From Sporosarcina gallistercoris (GTDB lineage: Bacteria > Bacillota > Bacilli > Bacillales_A > Planococcaceae): a DNA stretch of 64,000 bases. The notes below the pieces were generated by a model. The model did no database searches. It worked only from the letters and a program-made list of their open reading frames with translations, and was not told where the DNA came from. The position numbers and the translations under genes were made by a program. The stretch covers positions 110,038 through 174,037 of the forward strand of contig NZ_JACSQY010000007.1 in the NCBI RefSeq assembly GCF_014836415.1, given 5' to 3'. The number at the start of each line of letters is the position of its first letter. The stretch's first letter is position 1. Below are positions 7,336 through 16,389 of the stretch, piece by piece.

Positions 7336-7735
7336 TTTATGAGCACTTTTCGCCATTTATGAGCATTCCTCCATGTTTATGAGCACTTTCACTGATTTAT
7401 GAGCATTCCTCCACGTTTACGAGCACTTTTACTGATATATGAGCGTTCCTTCACGTTTATGAGCACTTTCACTGATTTATGAGCGTTCCTTCACGTTTAT
7501 GAGCACTTTCACTGATTTATGAGCGTTCCTTCACGTTTATGAACACTTTCACTGATTTATGAGCGTTCCTTCACGTTTATGAGCACTTTTACCGATTTAT
7601 GAGCATTCCTCCATGTTTATGAGCACTTTTACCGATTTATGAGCGTTCCTTCACGTTTATGAGCACTTTCACTGATTTATGAGCATTCCTCCATGTTTAT
7701 GAGCACTTTTCATGATTTATGAGCATTCCCGTAAG
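7336..7735. repeat. two-phase tandem array, 20 units of exactly 20 bp
   Basis: The stretch is 400 bp made of 20 contiguous 20-bp units without a single indel. Units alternate between type A (TTTATGAGCACTTTCACTGA and variants) and type B (TTTATGAGCGTTCCTTCACG and variants), so the higher-order period is 40 bp. All but two units start TTTATGAGC or TTTATGAAC (exceptions TTTACGAGC, TATATGAGC). There are no spacers, so it is not CRISPR, and no conserved reading frame. It lies between the queT operon terminator and opuD. The rest of 7269-7931 holds only the opuD leader. No function is known to me. Confidence 0.95.
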
Positions 7736-7931
7736 TTGTTGCACCTCGCAGAAACATTAGTTATAGGATTGCCCGTTTTTTGGTTTACCTTCATCGAATA
7801 CCGTGAATAATAGAAACAGTTCATAAGCTTAGAAACCTACAGTGGCGTGCTGGCGGTACGGTTGCACTTCTTCAAAATCAATAGTATAGTGGTAAACTGC
7901 TTGTGAAAACTATCTTCGCTAAGGGGGAACT

Positions 7932-9431
7932 ATGAGAAAAATATCAAATGTTTTTTATATAACGATTGGTCTGATCGTGTTGGCCGTCGGCTACGGAGTT
8001 ATTGATCCAGAACGTTTTGAAGCGGGAACTGGCATCGTCAAAAACTTTGTATCCACTGCGTTCGGTTGGTACTACATGTTATTAATGACACTACTATTCG
8101 GCGTCAGTCTCTACTTGATTTTCAGCCCATATGGAAAAATCCGGCTGGGGAAAGACACGGATCGCCCGCAATTCTCCACAATTACCTGGATTGCCATGCT
8201 GTTTTCTGCTGGAATGGGGATCGGACTCGTCTTTTATGGCGCTGCTGAACCACTTTCACATTTCGCCATTGACCCTGCAACTGCAGAGGCTGGAACGAAT
8301 GCAGCTTTCAAAGAATCCATGCGTCAAACTTTCCTCCACTACGGACTACACGTCTGGGCACTCTATGGAATTGTTGCGCTCTGCTTAGCATATTTCCAAT
8401 TCCGTAAAGGGGAACCAGGATTAATTTCAGCAACACTGAAGCCGATATTTGGCGATAAAATGAAAGGATTCTGGGGGACAATCATCGATGTTCTCGCAGT
8501 CTTTGCAACGTCATTCGGCGTCGCCACATCTCTCGGCTTTGGCGCTGTTCAAATTAATGCCGGCCTGAACTTTCTGTTCGGGTTTGAAATCGGCATACGG
8601 TCCCAATTCATTATCATTTCAGTCGTTACCGTTTTGTTCATCATGTCTGCGTGGTCAGGACTAAGTAAAGGAATACGCTATTTGTCCAATACGAACCTTG
8701 TACTAGCCCTCGCATTACTTGGGTTCATGCTTATTTTAGGACCTACTTTGCTCATCATGAACATCTTTACAGATTCAATCGGAGGTTATATCTCCCACTT
8801 CATCGACCTGAGTTTGAGTACTGCGCCGTTAAATGCAGGAAATCGGGAATGGCTCGATACTTGGACGATTTTCTACTGGGCTTGGTGGATCTCTTGGGCA
8901 CCTTTCGTCAGTATGTTCATTGCTCGTGTTTCAAAAGGGCGCACGATTCGTGAATTCATGGTAGGGGTTTTACTAGCTCCGAGTATTCTCAGTTTCGTCT
9001 GGTTCTCCGCATTCGGGACAACTGCGATTGAAATACAGAAATCCGGCGCTTCAGATCTTGCATCTGTTGACACTTCACTTGTGGTTTTCCAGATGTTTAG
9101 CCAGCTTCCATGGGCGACGATTACTTCCGCATTTGCGATTTTACTCATCGCCTCCTTCTTCATCACATCTGCCGATTCGGCGACCTTTGTACTTGGAATG
9201 CAGTCTACTTATGGCTCGTTAACCCCGCCTAACAGTGTGAAAATAGTATGGGGGTTCATACAATCCGGAATTGCGGTTATCTTACTCTCTGTAGGCGGTC
9301 TATCCGCCTTGCAGAACACGATAATTATCGCGGCCTTGCCGTTTTCGTTCATCATCTTATTTATGGTCGTTTCACTCTTCAAAGAACTGAAAAAGGAAGT
9401 TAAAACGAACAAGCATATGAAACATAAATAA
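7932..9431 (+). CDS. opuD: BCCT-family glycine betaine/choline transporter (OpuD type)
   Basis: The 499-residue protein has 12 hydrophobic segments and the family signature FYWAWWISWAPFVSMFIARV followed by SKGRTIREF. Also present is SAGMGIGLVFYGAAEP in segment 4, lining the substrate path. BCCT carriers take up betaine with Na+ for osmoprotection. The C-terminal tail is short and basic (KELKKEVKTNKHMKHK), where osmosensing carriers often have a longer tail. AAGGGGGAAC precedes the ATG. It is a single-gene unit with its own terminator. Confidence 0.9.
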   Translation: MRKISNVFYITIGLIVLAVGYGVIDPERFEAGTGIVKNFVSTAFGWYYMLLMTLLFGVSLYLIFSPYGKIRLGKDTDRPQFSTITWIAMLFSAGMGIGLVFYGAAEPLSHFAIDPATAEAGTNAAFKESMRQTFLHYGLHVWALYGIVALCLAYFQFRKGEPGLISATLKPIFGDKMKGFWGTIIDVLAVFATSFGVATSLGFGAVQINAGLNFLFGFEIGIRSQFIIISVVTVLFIMSAWSGLSKGIRYLSNTNLVLALALLGFMLILGPTLLIMNIFTDSIGGYISHFIDLSLSTAPLNAGNREWLDTWTIFYWAWWISWAPFVSMFIARVSKGRTIREFMVGVLLAPSILSFVWFSAFGTTAIEIQKSGASDLASVDTSLVVFQMFSQLPWATITSAFAILLIASFFITSADSATFVLGMQSTYGSLTPPNSVKIVWGFIQSGIAVILLSVGGLSALQNTIIIAALPFSFIILFMVVSLFKELKKEVKTNKHMKHK

Positions 9432-9435
9432 GCAA

Positions 9436-9473
9436 AACACCCGAGTCCAGATGAGGATTCGGGTGTTTTTTTT
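9436..9473 (+). terminator. opuD terminator
   Basis: AACACCCGA ... TCGGGTGTT stem followed by TTTTTT; on the minus strand it also ends metY with a shorter T run. Confidence 0.85.
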
Positions 9474-9478
9474 GCAGA

Positions 9479-10768
9479 TTATGCGTTAATCGGTACAGCC
9501 TTTTCAATCGCCTGCGCCAGATCTGCGATGATGTCATCTGCCGCTTCAAGTCCAACCGAGAGACGAATGAGTTCCTCAGTGACTCCTGAATTTTGCAAGT
9601 CTTCACCAGACAGCTGCTGGTGCGTTGTGGAGGCCGGATGAATAATTAGCGACTTCGCATCACCCACGTTAGCTACATGTGACCAGACGGCCACATTGTC
9701 GATTACCCGGCGCCCCGCGTCGCGTCCGCCTTTGATTCCGAAAACGATAATGGAACCTGCCCCATTTTTCAAATACTTCGCCGCAAGATCCGCCGTTGGA
9801 TGGTCGTTGAGACCTGTGTAGGTTACCCATTCAACAGAAGGATGATCTTTCAAGAATGTTGCAACCTTTTGTGCATTCTCGCCGTGACGCTGGATCCGCA
9901 AATGAAGCGTCTCCAAGCCTTGCAGGAAATTAAATGCACTGTCAGGATCGAGACAGGGTCCGAAATCACGAAGTCCTTGCACACGGAGTTTTGTCGCAAA
10001 TGCAGCGCCTGCCGTGTCAATTCCATAGCGTAAACCATGATACGATTCGTCTGGTTCTGTGAAACCAGGAAATCTCCCTTGCGTCCAGTCGAACCTTCCT
10101 GCATCTACCGCTACACCGCCAATTGTAGTTCCATGACCGCCAATCCATTTCGTTGCAGAATGGATAACGACGTCAGCGCCAAATTCAATCGGATTGCATC
10201 CATATGGGGACGCAAATGTATTGTCAATTAAAAGGGGAACGCCATTTTCGTGTGCGATGGAAGCGACTTTTTCAATATCCAGCACTTGCAAGCTCGGATT
10301 GCCGATTGTTTCAGCAAATACACCTTTCGTTTTTTCCGTAATGGCACTGCGGAAGTTTTCCGGGTCGGCCGAGTCGACAAATTTCACCGTGATTCCGTAC
10401 TTTGGCAACGTGGTGGCGAACAGGTTGTACGTACCGCCATAGAGGTTTGCTGCTGCAATGATTTCATCACCGGCTTCAGCAATATTTAAAATCGAAAATG
10501 CAATTGCCGCCATACCGGATGAGAGTGCAACGGCTGCAGCGCCTCCTTCTAGTAACGCGATACGTTCTTCAAATACAGCGACTGTCGGATTCGTGATACG
10601 CGTGTAGATGTTGCCCGCTTCTTGAAGCGCAAACAAGTTTTTAGCATGGTCCGTATCACGAAATACGAATGAAGTCGTTCTGTGAATAGGAACTGCTCGT
10701 GAACCTGTGGTTGGATCGGGTTCTTGACCACCGTGCAGCAAAAGTGTTTCGGGTTGAAAATTCGTCAT
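9479..10768 (-). CDS. metY: O-acetylhomoserine sulfhydrylase (MetY)
   Basis: The 429-residue Cys/Met metabolism PLP enzyme (fold-type I) has the start ETLLLHGGQEPDPTTGSRAVPI and the PLP-lysine motif VIHSATKWIGGHG, the typical length of O-acetylhomoserine aminocarboxypropyltransferases. It makes homocysteine from O-acetylhomoserine and sulfide, and some members accept other thiols. It is preceded by an S-box riboswitch, so it is shut off when S-adenosylmethionine is plentiful. It is monocistronic here; metX is not beside it. Confidence 0.92.
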   Translation of the reverse strand: MTNFQPETLLLHGGQEPDPTTGSRAVPIHRTTSFVFRDTDHAKNLFALQEAGNIYTRITNPTVAVFEERIALLEGGAAAVALSSGMAAIAFSILNIAEAGDEIIAAANLYGGTYNLFATTLPKYGITVKFVDSADPENFRSAITEKTKGVFAETIGNPSLQVLDIEKVASIAHENGVPLLIDNTFASPYGCNPIEFGADVVIHSATKWIGGHGTTIGGVAVDAGRFDWTQGRFPGFTEPDESYHGLRYGIDTAGAAFATKLRVQGLRDFGPCLDPDSAFNFLQGLETLHLRIQRHGENAQKVATFLKDHPSVEWVTYTGLNDHPTADLAAKYLKNGAGSIIVFGIKGGRDAGRRVIDNVAVWSHVANVGDAKSLIIHPASTTHQQLSGEDLQNSGVTEELIRLSVGLEAADDIIADLAQAIEKAVPINA

Positions 10769-10832
10769 TTACATAACCTCCGGAAATTAGATTGATGGAA
10801 CTGCGCACACCGGACGGGTGATGGGGAAACTA

Positions 10833-11001
10833 AAAAAAATCCCCTTCTACCTAAAGAAGAGGATCTGCCATTACTGGCACTTCCCCTTATCTTTCAGATC
10901 CAAAATGGATCTGTAGGAAGTAGCACCTTTGCAAGCTGGTAAGCTTGCCGGTTGCCGGGCATCGCAGGGCCTAGTCCCTCCGCCGCTCTTGATAAGAGTA
11001 T
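10833..11001 (-). promoter_or_regulatory. SAM-I (S-box) riboswitch with terminator
   Basis: On the minus strand the conserved S-box blocks appear in order: CTTATCAAGAGCGGCGGAGG, GACTAGGCCCTGCGATGCCCG, GCAACCGGC and GGTGCTACTTCC. They are followed at 10833-10866 by the terminator stem ATCCTCTTCTTTAGGTAGAA with its GGGG partner and eight Ts. Binding of SAM should expose the terminator and stop transcription before metY. Confidence 0.95.
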
Positions 11002-11103
11002 GTGACTTATTCAGTTTTCCATCTTGGAATTGAGTATACGTGCTTGAAAATAGAAAGTCAACAGTTAAATCTAAATTATTAGATAGTTATGATGTTACAA
11101 ATC

Positions 11104-11255
11104 AGACAGGCGCTTTCCGCGGGCCCGATTTGCCGTATTTTTGCGTTCTTTGCAGAAAATTAGGCATCCCATTGCTCCTAACGCTACGCTTTTTCTGCAG
11201 GGTCTTCAATCTTCGCTGATTCCGCAGGAGTCGCCGTCTTCCACTACAATCAACG
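11104..11255 (+). repeat. REP-like intergenic element, copy 1
   Basis: Blocks GGCGCTTTCCGCGGGC, TTCTGCAGGGTCTTC and GCAGGAGTCGCCGTCTTCCAC followed by AATCAAC recur at 24350-24473 and, inverted, at 24919-25167. The element has no reading frame. It fills the gap between the S-box and the terminator of the secreted-protein gene. Confidence 0.75.
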
Positions 11256-11299
11256 GATTCTCATAGGACATACAACTACATTGAACAAGAAGGATAAAG

Positions 11300-11342
11300 A
11301 AAAACCCGCAAACCAAAGTCTTGGCAGACATCGGCTAGCGGG
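11300..11342 (-). terminator. terminator of secreted repeat protein gene
   Basis: On the minus strand CCCGCTAGCC pairs imperfectly with GGTTTGCGGG, followed by TTTTTC, a few bases after the stop at 11353. Confidence 0.7.
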
Positions 11343-11352
11343 TGGGTATTAA

Positions 11353-12018
11353 TTATTGAGCTGCGCCGTAGAAGATTTGGCCGCCTTTTAGGTTGATGAT
11401 TTTGAGCATATTCGTGCGTTTTACGTAGATGCTTTTGAATTGTCCGCGTCCGTTTGCATCTTTTAATAGGATTGTGCGGTTGTTGTAGTTGTCTGAAACC
11501 ACTACAGGTGTAAGTGTGCTGAGGTTGACGTGTGCTGAGAGTGTTTTATATTCCGGTAGATTGCTGATTACGTTTGCAGGCTTAGTTAGTGATGCATCAG
11601 GCTTCACTTCAGGTGCTGGGGCTGGGGCTGGTGCCGTTGTACTTGCTTTCACAGTCGTTTCAAGAACCACACCGCCTTTTAAGTTAATGACTTTGAGAAG
11701 CCCTGTCTTTTTCACGAAGACACTCTTGTACTGAGTACGGCCGTAGTTGTCAGAGAATAGAATCACCCGTTTGGACACGTTGTCTTCTGTTACACGCGTA
11801 GTGAAGCTAGTGGGGTTGATGACGGAAGCAATTGATACATACTCTTCCAGACCTGTGATGTCCTGGTTCACTTGCTGACCGTAGTTGGAGTTCTGTTGAA
11901 CGTGTGCGTACGAGCTCTGTGAATTTGTGTTTTGGTCTGCGTGTGCAAATGTCGCTGCTTGAGCACCTCCTGTGGAAATAAGTAGTGCGCTTACTGCTGT
12001 GATCAATGTCTTTTTCAT
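11353..12018 (-). CDS. secreted protein with two copies of an unknown domain
   Basis: The 221-residue protein has a signal peptide (MKKTLITAVSALLISTGGAQA, probable AxA cleavage) and a Gln/Asn-rich linker. Two homologous domains follow (about 60-125 and 155-218), joined by an Ala-Pro linker (APAPAPAPEVKP). Each repeat ends in the same pattern: RVILFSDNYGRTQYKSVFVKKTGLLKVINLKGG versus the matching RTILLKDANGRGQFKSIYVKRTNMLKIINLKGG (residues 180-215). I do not recognise the domain. GGAGAGGAAC precedes the ATG. It is likely extracellular or wall-associated; ligand unknown. Confidence 0.75.
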   Translation of the reverse strand: MKKTLITAVSALLISTGGAQAATFAHADQNTNSQSSYAHVQQNSNYGQQVNQDITGLEEYVSIASVINPTSFTTRVTEDNVSKRVILFSDNYGRTQYKSVFVKKTGLLKVINLKGGVVLETTVKASTTAPAPAPAPEVKPDASLTKPANVISNLPEYKTLSAHVNLSTLTPVVVSDNYNNRTILLKDANGRGQFKSIYVKRTNMLKIINLKGGQIFYGAAQ

Positions 12019-12140
12019 CTTGTTCCTCTCCTTTTCCGTTTGGGATACTTATATCATAACCCTCTAGTCTGAGAAGACGCTGAGATGATTATTAGGACTT
12101 GATGAGAAAATCGCGAGCGGACTTTAATGTTTCATCCCAC

Positions 12141-12169
12141 AAAAAAAGAGCCTGCTGTTAGCGGCTCTT
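12141..12169 (-). terminator. terminator of CstR-like gene
   Basis: Minus-strand AGAGCC (loop) GGCTCT followed by seven Ts; the stem overlaps the stop region of the gene. Confidence 0.8.
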
Positions 12170-12424
12170 TACTAATAGGTCGACAGCTTCTTTGACAAGC
12201 TCTTCCTTTTTTTGCGGATGATCCGACAATTCTTCGTTTTCCATACAGGCAATCAGGTTTGTACTGACAATCAACCCAATGGTCCGATCGATTCCTGAGC
12301 GAGACGCAGATAGCTGCGTAATGACATCTTTGCATTCATCACCAGCTTCTATCATCCGTAGGACTCCGCGAATTTGACCTTCTATTCGTTTTAGACGATT
12401 GACTACTTTTGCATCGTATTCCAT
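12158..12424 (-). CDS. CsoR-family repressor, persulfide-sensing CstR type
   Basis: The 88-residue all-helical DUF156 repressor has the family start NRLKRIEGQIRGVLRMIEAG. The two conserved cysteines are present (ECKDVI near 31 and LIACME near 60). However, the His four residues before the second Cys, needed for Cu(I) in CsoR, is Asn (STNLIAC), as in CstR, which senses persulfides and polysulfides by Cys cross-linking. GAGGAGG precedes the ATG. No sulfurtransferase, CstA/B or sulfide:quinone reductase gene is adjacent, so its targets lie elsewhere; TusA/YeeE at 35-37 kb is a candidate. Confidence 0.8.
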   Translation of the reverse strand: MEYDAKVVNRLKRIEGQIRGVLRMIEAGDECKDVITQLSASRSGIDRTIGLIVSTNLIACMENEELSDHPQKKEELVKEAVDLLVKSR

Positions 12425-12667
12425 GGATCTGGCCTCCTCTCTTCATTACCTCCATGATATACCCCTTCCGGTATGAGGTCAATGAATCATCCTCCTTCGA
12501 CAAGAAAAGCGCGAAATTGTTCGAATTATGCTATACTTATAGAAGTGTTAACATTTTTATTGTTCCCCACCATTGGGCCAACCGCACGACACACTGTCTG
12601 TTTTTCTGAATGGCCATGGGTCTTCACAATTCGTAAGAAATCGAAACAGACTAGAGGAGGGATTCGT

Positions 12668-12889
12668 TTGGCTTTTCCGCGTAAGGAACATCCTGTCTCT
12701 GATTTTATCGCAGCGCGTAAGATCGGCGAAAAAATTTCATTCACTCGTAATGATGTTTTCGTTATTGGGACAATCCACAAAATCTTAGAGAACTCAGTAA
12801 TTGTTGAAATTTCTGAAGAGGACGCCGATCTGATTGGAGCAGCTTCCACGCTGACCGTTGTCGCTCACAAAAATTACACAGTCGAATAA
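12668..12889 (+). CDS. DUF2187 (YkvS-like) small beta-barrel protein
   Basis: This 73-residue protein starts with TTG at 12668, six bases after AGAGGAGGG. The middle, GEKISFTRNDVFVIGTIHKI followed by ENSVIVEIS and the end HKNYTV, matches the DUF2187 family (B. subtilis YkvS), a KOW/SH3-like small barrel of unknown function. The longer frame from 12473 has no ribosome site and is poor coding sequence. Monocistronic with its own terminator. Confidence 0.75.
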   Translation: MAFPRKEHPVSDFIAARKIGEKISFTRNDVFVIGTIHKILENSVIVEISEEDADLIGAASTLTVVAHKNYTVE

Positions 12890-12913
12890 TCTAGAGAGTA
12901 CCGGCTTCAACTC

Positions 12914-12944
12914 CCGACAGACTGAGTCAGTTCTGTCGGTTTTG
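12914..12944 (+). terminator. terminator after the DUF2187 gene
   Basis: CCGACAGA (loop CTGAGTCAGT) TCTGTCGG then TTTTGT. Confidence 0.85.
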
Positions 12945-13017
12945 TCGTCTGCTTTATTCATGGAGATCGCATGAGAGTACTCTTTAGTACATAGAATTGA
13001 AAGGGGATTGTCCTATT

Positions 13018-14244
13018 ATGAAAGAACAATTATTGGAACGTTTCATTCGCTATGCAAAGATTGATACTGAATCCGATGAGAAGAGTCAGACAACACCTTC
13101 CACAACGAATCAGTGGGATTTGTTGCATCTATTGAAGGAAGAACTTTCAACGTTAGGTATGGAAGAGATTACGCTCGACGAAAACGGGTACTTATTCGCT
13201 ACACTTCCCGCCAATACAGACAAGGAAATCCCTGTAATCGGGTTCCTAGCACACGTGGATACTTCACCTGATTTCACAGGGAAGAATGTGAATCCACAGC
13301 GTCATGATAATTATGACGGCAGTGATCTGGTTTTAAATGAAGACACAACCCTTTCAGTCAGTCGATTCCCCGAGCTCCAAAACTATATCGGACAGACATT
13401 GATTACTACGGATGGCACGACGCTTCTTGGTGCTGATGATAAAGCAGGTATTGCGGAAATCATGACAGCGATGGCTTATTTCCAAGAGCATCCTGAAGTG
13501 AAGCACGGTAAACTTCGTGTTGCCTTCACACCGGATGAAGAAATCGGGCGTGGTCCCCACAAATTTGACGTGGATGCTTTTGGCGTCGATTTTGCGTATA
13601 CGATGGATGGCGGTCCGCTTGGTGAGTTACAATATGAAAGTTTCAATGCAGCCGGGGCGCGGGTCACGTTCAAAGGAACAAATGTCCACCCAGGAACTGC
13701 AAAAGGGAAAATGATCAACTCCATTTTACGTGCACAAGAATTCCAAGCGGCAATGCCTGCTTTAGAGATTCCTGAGTTGACAGATGGGCGTGAAGGTTTC
13801 ATCCACTTAATGGACATTCAAGGATCTGTTGAAAAGACCGTGTTGGACTATATCATTCGTGACTTCGATAGGGATTCGTATGAAGCACGCAAAAAACTGT
13901 TCTTTGACACAGTCGCTCAGATGCGATCGGATTATGGCGAAGAAGCGGTGGTACTGGAATTAGAAGACCAATACTTCAATATGGGCGAGAAGATTATGCC
14001 GCATATGGAAATCGTCGATATCATTTCAGAAGCATTCAGCAACCTGGGGATTACACCAATCGTTGAACCGATCCGAGGCGGGACTGACGGATCACAGCTC
14101 TCCTATATGGGTATACCAACACCTAATATTTTTGCCGGTGGGGAAAACTTCCACGGTCGCTATGAATTTGTCTCTGCCGAAACAATGGAAAAAGCGGCAC
14201 AAGTGATTATTGAAACTGTAAAGTTGTACGAATCTCGCGCATAA
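13018..14244 (+). CDS. pepT: peptidase T (tripeptide aminopeptidase)
   Basis: The 408-residue M20B zinc peptidase has metal ligands and catalytic residues in [35 protein letters not shown] and [12 protein letters not shown]. PepT releases N-terminal residues from tripeptides in the cytosol. I start it at the ATG at 13018 (MKEQLLERF) because AAGGGGATTG lies upstream; the frame start at 12997 lacks a site. It is followed after 13 bases by a putative exporter gene, possibly co-transcribed. Confidence 0.93.
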   Translation: MKEQLLERFIRYAKIDTESDEKSQTTPSTTNQWDLLHLLKEELSTLGMEEITLDENGYLFATLPANTDKEIPVIGFLAHVDTSPDFTGKNVNPQRHDNYDGSDLVLNEDTTLSVSRFPELQNYIGQTLITTDGTTLLGADDKAGIAEIMTAMAYFQEHPEVKHGKLRVAFTPDEEIGRGPHKFDVDAFGVDFAYTMDGGPLGELQYESFNAAGARVTFKGTNVHPGTAKGKMINSILRAQEFQAAMPALEIPELTDGREGFIHLMDIQGSVEKTVLDYIIRDFDRDSYEARKKLFFDTVAQMRSDYGEEAVVLELEDQYFNMGEKIMPHMEIVDIISEAFSNLGITPIVEPIRGGTDGSQLSYMGIPTPNIFAGGENFHGRYEFVSAETMEKAAQVIIETVKLYESRA

Positions 14245-14257
14245 GGGGGACGTTACC

Positions 14258-15223
14258 ATGAAAGGCATCTGGCTCGGCGTACTGGCCGCTGTATTTTTTG
14301 CGGTTACATTTGTTCTGAACCGCTCAATGGAGTTATCAGGGGGCAGCTGGATGTGGAGTGCGTCACTCCGCTATTTCTTCATGGTTCCGTTTTTGTTTGC
14401 AATTGTTGGCGCACGAAAGGGGCTCGGGGCGGTTAAGCATGAAATGACCACCAAACCGTGGCCTTTTTTTGCATGGAGTTTTGTCGCGTTCGTGCTATTT
14501 TATGGTCCTTTGACGTTTTCAGCAGCATACGCGCCCGGCTGGCTTCTTGCGGGAACTTGGCAACTGACGATTGTTGCGGGGGTCCTGCTAGCTCCTCTGT
14601 TTTTCATTACTATAGAAACGGCTAACGGTGAACACCGTGTCAGACAGCGGGTTCCCTTACCCTCGCTTCTGATTTCACTGGTCATTCTTGCAGGTGTGGT
14701 CTTGATACAAATTCCGCATGCGCAGTCGGTCACAGGAAAAGCGCTGGCATTCGGGACGTTGCCTGTCCTTGTTGCCGCAATTGCCTATCCGCTTGGAAAT
14801 CGTAAAATGATGGAGTTGCTGGGCGGGTCTCTTGATACGTTCCAGCGGGTGCTTGCCATGACACTGATGACGTTGCCTATTTGGATTGCACTTGCCATCT
14901 ATGCATGGGCTACCGTCGGGCTTCCATCTTGGAGCCAGCTCGGTCAGTCTTTTGTCGTCGGGGTGAGTTCAGGTGTCATTGCGACGACCTTGTTTTTCAT
15001 GGCAACTGATCTCGTCCAACATGACCAAGGACGGCTTGCTGCGGTTGAAGCGACACAGTCATTGGAACTCATATTTGCGATGGCTGGCGAAATGATACTC
15101 CTTAACCTGATGCTCCCTGGTCCACTTTCATTAGCGGGGGTGGCAGTCATTATTATCGGCATGTCCCTTCATAGTTGGCAAACAGCTGTTGCTGCGAAAA
15201 AGCAATTACATGAAATCCCATAA
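14258..15223 (+). CDS. drug/metabolite exporter of the multidrug-resistance EmrE-like family
   Basis: The 321-residue protein has about ten membrane helices and an internal duplication typical of the DMT superfamily. The start KGIWLGVLAAVFFAVTFVLN and GGSWMWSASLRYFFMVPF match the Bacillales group annotated as putative multidrug resistance efflux transporter (PF13536-like). AAGGGGGACG precedes the ATG. Substrate unknown. It likely shares the pepT transcript and ends at a strong terminator. Confidence 0.8.
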   Translation: MKGIWLGVLAAVFFAVTFVLNRSMELSGGSWMWSASLRYFFMVPFLFAIVGARKGLGAVKHEMTTKPWPFFAWSFVAFVLFYGPLTFSAAYAPGWLLAGTWQLTIVAGVLLAPLFFITIETANGEHRVRQRVPLPSLLISLVILAGVVLIQIPHAQSVTGKALAFGTLPVLVAAIAYPLGNRKMMELLGGSLDTFQRVLAMTLMTLPIWIALAIYAWATVGLPSWSQLGQSFVVGVSSGVIATTLFFMATDLVQHDQGRLAAVEATQSLELIFAMAGEMILLNLMLPGPLSLAGVAVIIIGMSLHSWQTAVAAKKQLHEIP

Positions 15224-15272
15224 AAAGACTGCCCGAACGTCAGACAACCTGACGTTTCGGACAGTCTTTTTG
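15222..15272. terminator. bidirectional terminator
   Basis: AAAGACTG-C-CGAACGTCAG (loop) CCTGACGTTTCG-GACAGTCTTTTT lies between convergent genes; T runs on both strands. Confidence 0.9.
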
Positions 15273-15273
15273 A

Positions 15274-16374
15274 TCACTTCGTAGCCGCCTCATATTCTCC
15301 AAGTAATTCCACTGCCTTTTCTGCTAAAGACGTATCGATCGCTTTATCGAAATCGATGTCTCCAATAATCGCACCATTCGCTTTATACATATCATATTGT
15401 TTTTTAATGTCATCCACGAACATTTTGCCATCCGGATCGAGACCCGTTACAAAGACTTTATCCCATAACTCTGCGTCTTTCAGCGCTGTGTGCTTCACCA
15501 TGATGTCGATGATCGCATCCTCTTCTACCTCTTCGAAAAATGCGTCGTTATAGTCCCGAACCCCTTGTAAGTAGGCAGCCATGAAGCGGAGGGACAATTC
15601 TTTGTCCTCCATGAACTGCGGCGATGCCAGAACCATTGCAATCTGTGATTCGGGAGCATAGTCTGTTGCATCTCCGAAACGTACGTGGAATCCTTTGTCA
15701 ATCCCCTGCGCGATCAATGGCTCTATATTGAGTGCAGCATCGATCGTTCCAGAGTCAATCGCACCGAGCATCGCGCCGAAATCCGCGATGTGGACGTACT
15801 CTACATCGCCCTCCGTGAGCCCTGCATGCTTCAGCATTTCCTCATAGATATATCCGTCAATCGAGTTGCGGGATGACACTGCAATCTTTTTCCCTTTAAA
15901 ATCCGGATAGTCTTTGATGACGTCTTTCATGTGATTGCCGATGACGAAGGAAAAATACGATTCACCTGGCATGTTGTGGCCTTTGTCCGCAATAATCCGC
16001 ACGTCAATGCCTTGTGCGATTGCGTTGAAGAAAGAAGCGGTGGAAACCCCTCCAGCGATTGAGACCTCCCCAGCCGCGAGTGCCGGAAGCATATCATCAC
16101 TATTCGCAAAATCGGTAAATTCCACGTCAATGTTGTAGTCATCGAAATAACCACGTTCTTTCGCAATGTAAAATCCAGCTCCAGATGCTGCCCCATCTTC
16201 TGCAATGACAACTTTCGTCCGTTTTTCAAGCGGTGTCAGCTGACCTGTTTCAGCTTCTTCGCTAGGCGTTGTAACAGGTTCAGGCTTCGACTGCTCTTTT
16301 TCTGCGCATCCGCCAAGTACAGCAGCGACACTTAATACAACTGCAAGCCAACCAACTTTCATCCACTGTTTCAC
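15274..16374 (-). CDS. substrate-binding lipoprotein, NMT1/SsuA-like
   Basis: The 366-residue protein has a lipoprotein signal (LSVAAVLGGC, Cys at about 22) and an NMT1/THI5-like periplasmic-binding fold (GFYIAKERGYFDDYNIDVEF, GVSTASFFNAIAQGIDVRI). This family binds sulfonates, taurine, nitrate or thiamine precursors, and sequence alone does not settle which. Downstream partner of the ATPase and permease in the same operon. No TPP riboswitch was seen upstream of the operon, which argues mildly against a thiamine-precursor role. Confidence 0.85.
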   Translation of the reverse strand: MKQWMKVGWLAVVLSVAAVLGGCAEKEQSKPEPVTTPSEEAETGQLTPLEKRTKVVIAEDGAASGAGFYIAKERGYFDDYNIDVEFTDFANSDDMLPALAAGEVSIAGGVSTASFFNAIAQGIDVRIIADKGHNMPGESYFSFVIGNHMKDVIKDYPDFKGKKIAVSSRNSIDGYIYEEMLKHAGLTEGDVEYVHIADFGAMLGAIDSGTIDAALNIEPLIAQGIDKGFHVRFGDATDYAPESQIAMVLASPQFMEDKELSLRFMAAYLQGVRDYNDAFFEEVEEDAIIDIMVKHTALKDAELWDKVFVTGLDPDGKMFVDDIKKQYDMYKANGAIIGDIDFDKAIDTSLAEKAVELLGEYEAATK

Positions 16375-16389
16375 ACGCTTCCCCTTTCG

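Noticed and set aside
7336..7735. CRISPR array
   Set aside because: Units are contiguous 20-mers with no unique spacers and no cas genes nearby.
12526..12849. 107-codon minus-strand frame
   Set aside because: Antisense to the DUF2187 gene and its leader; composition unlike protein and no ribosome site.
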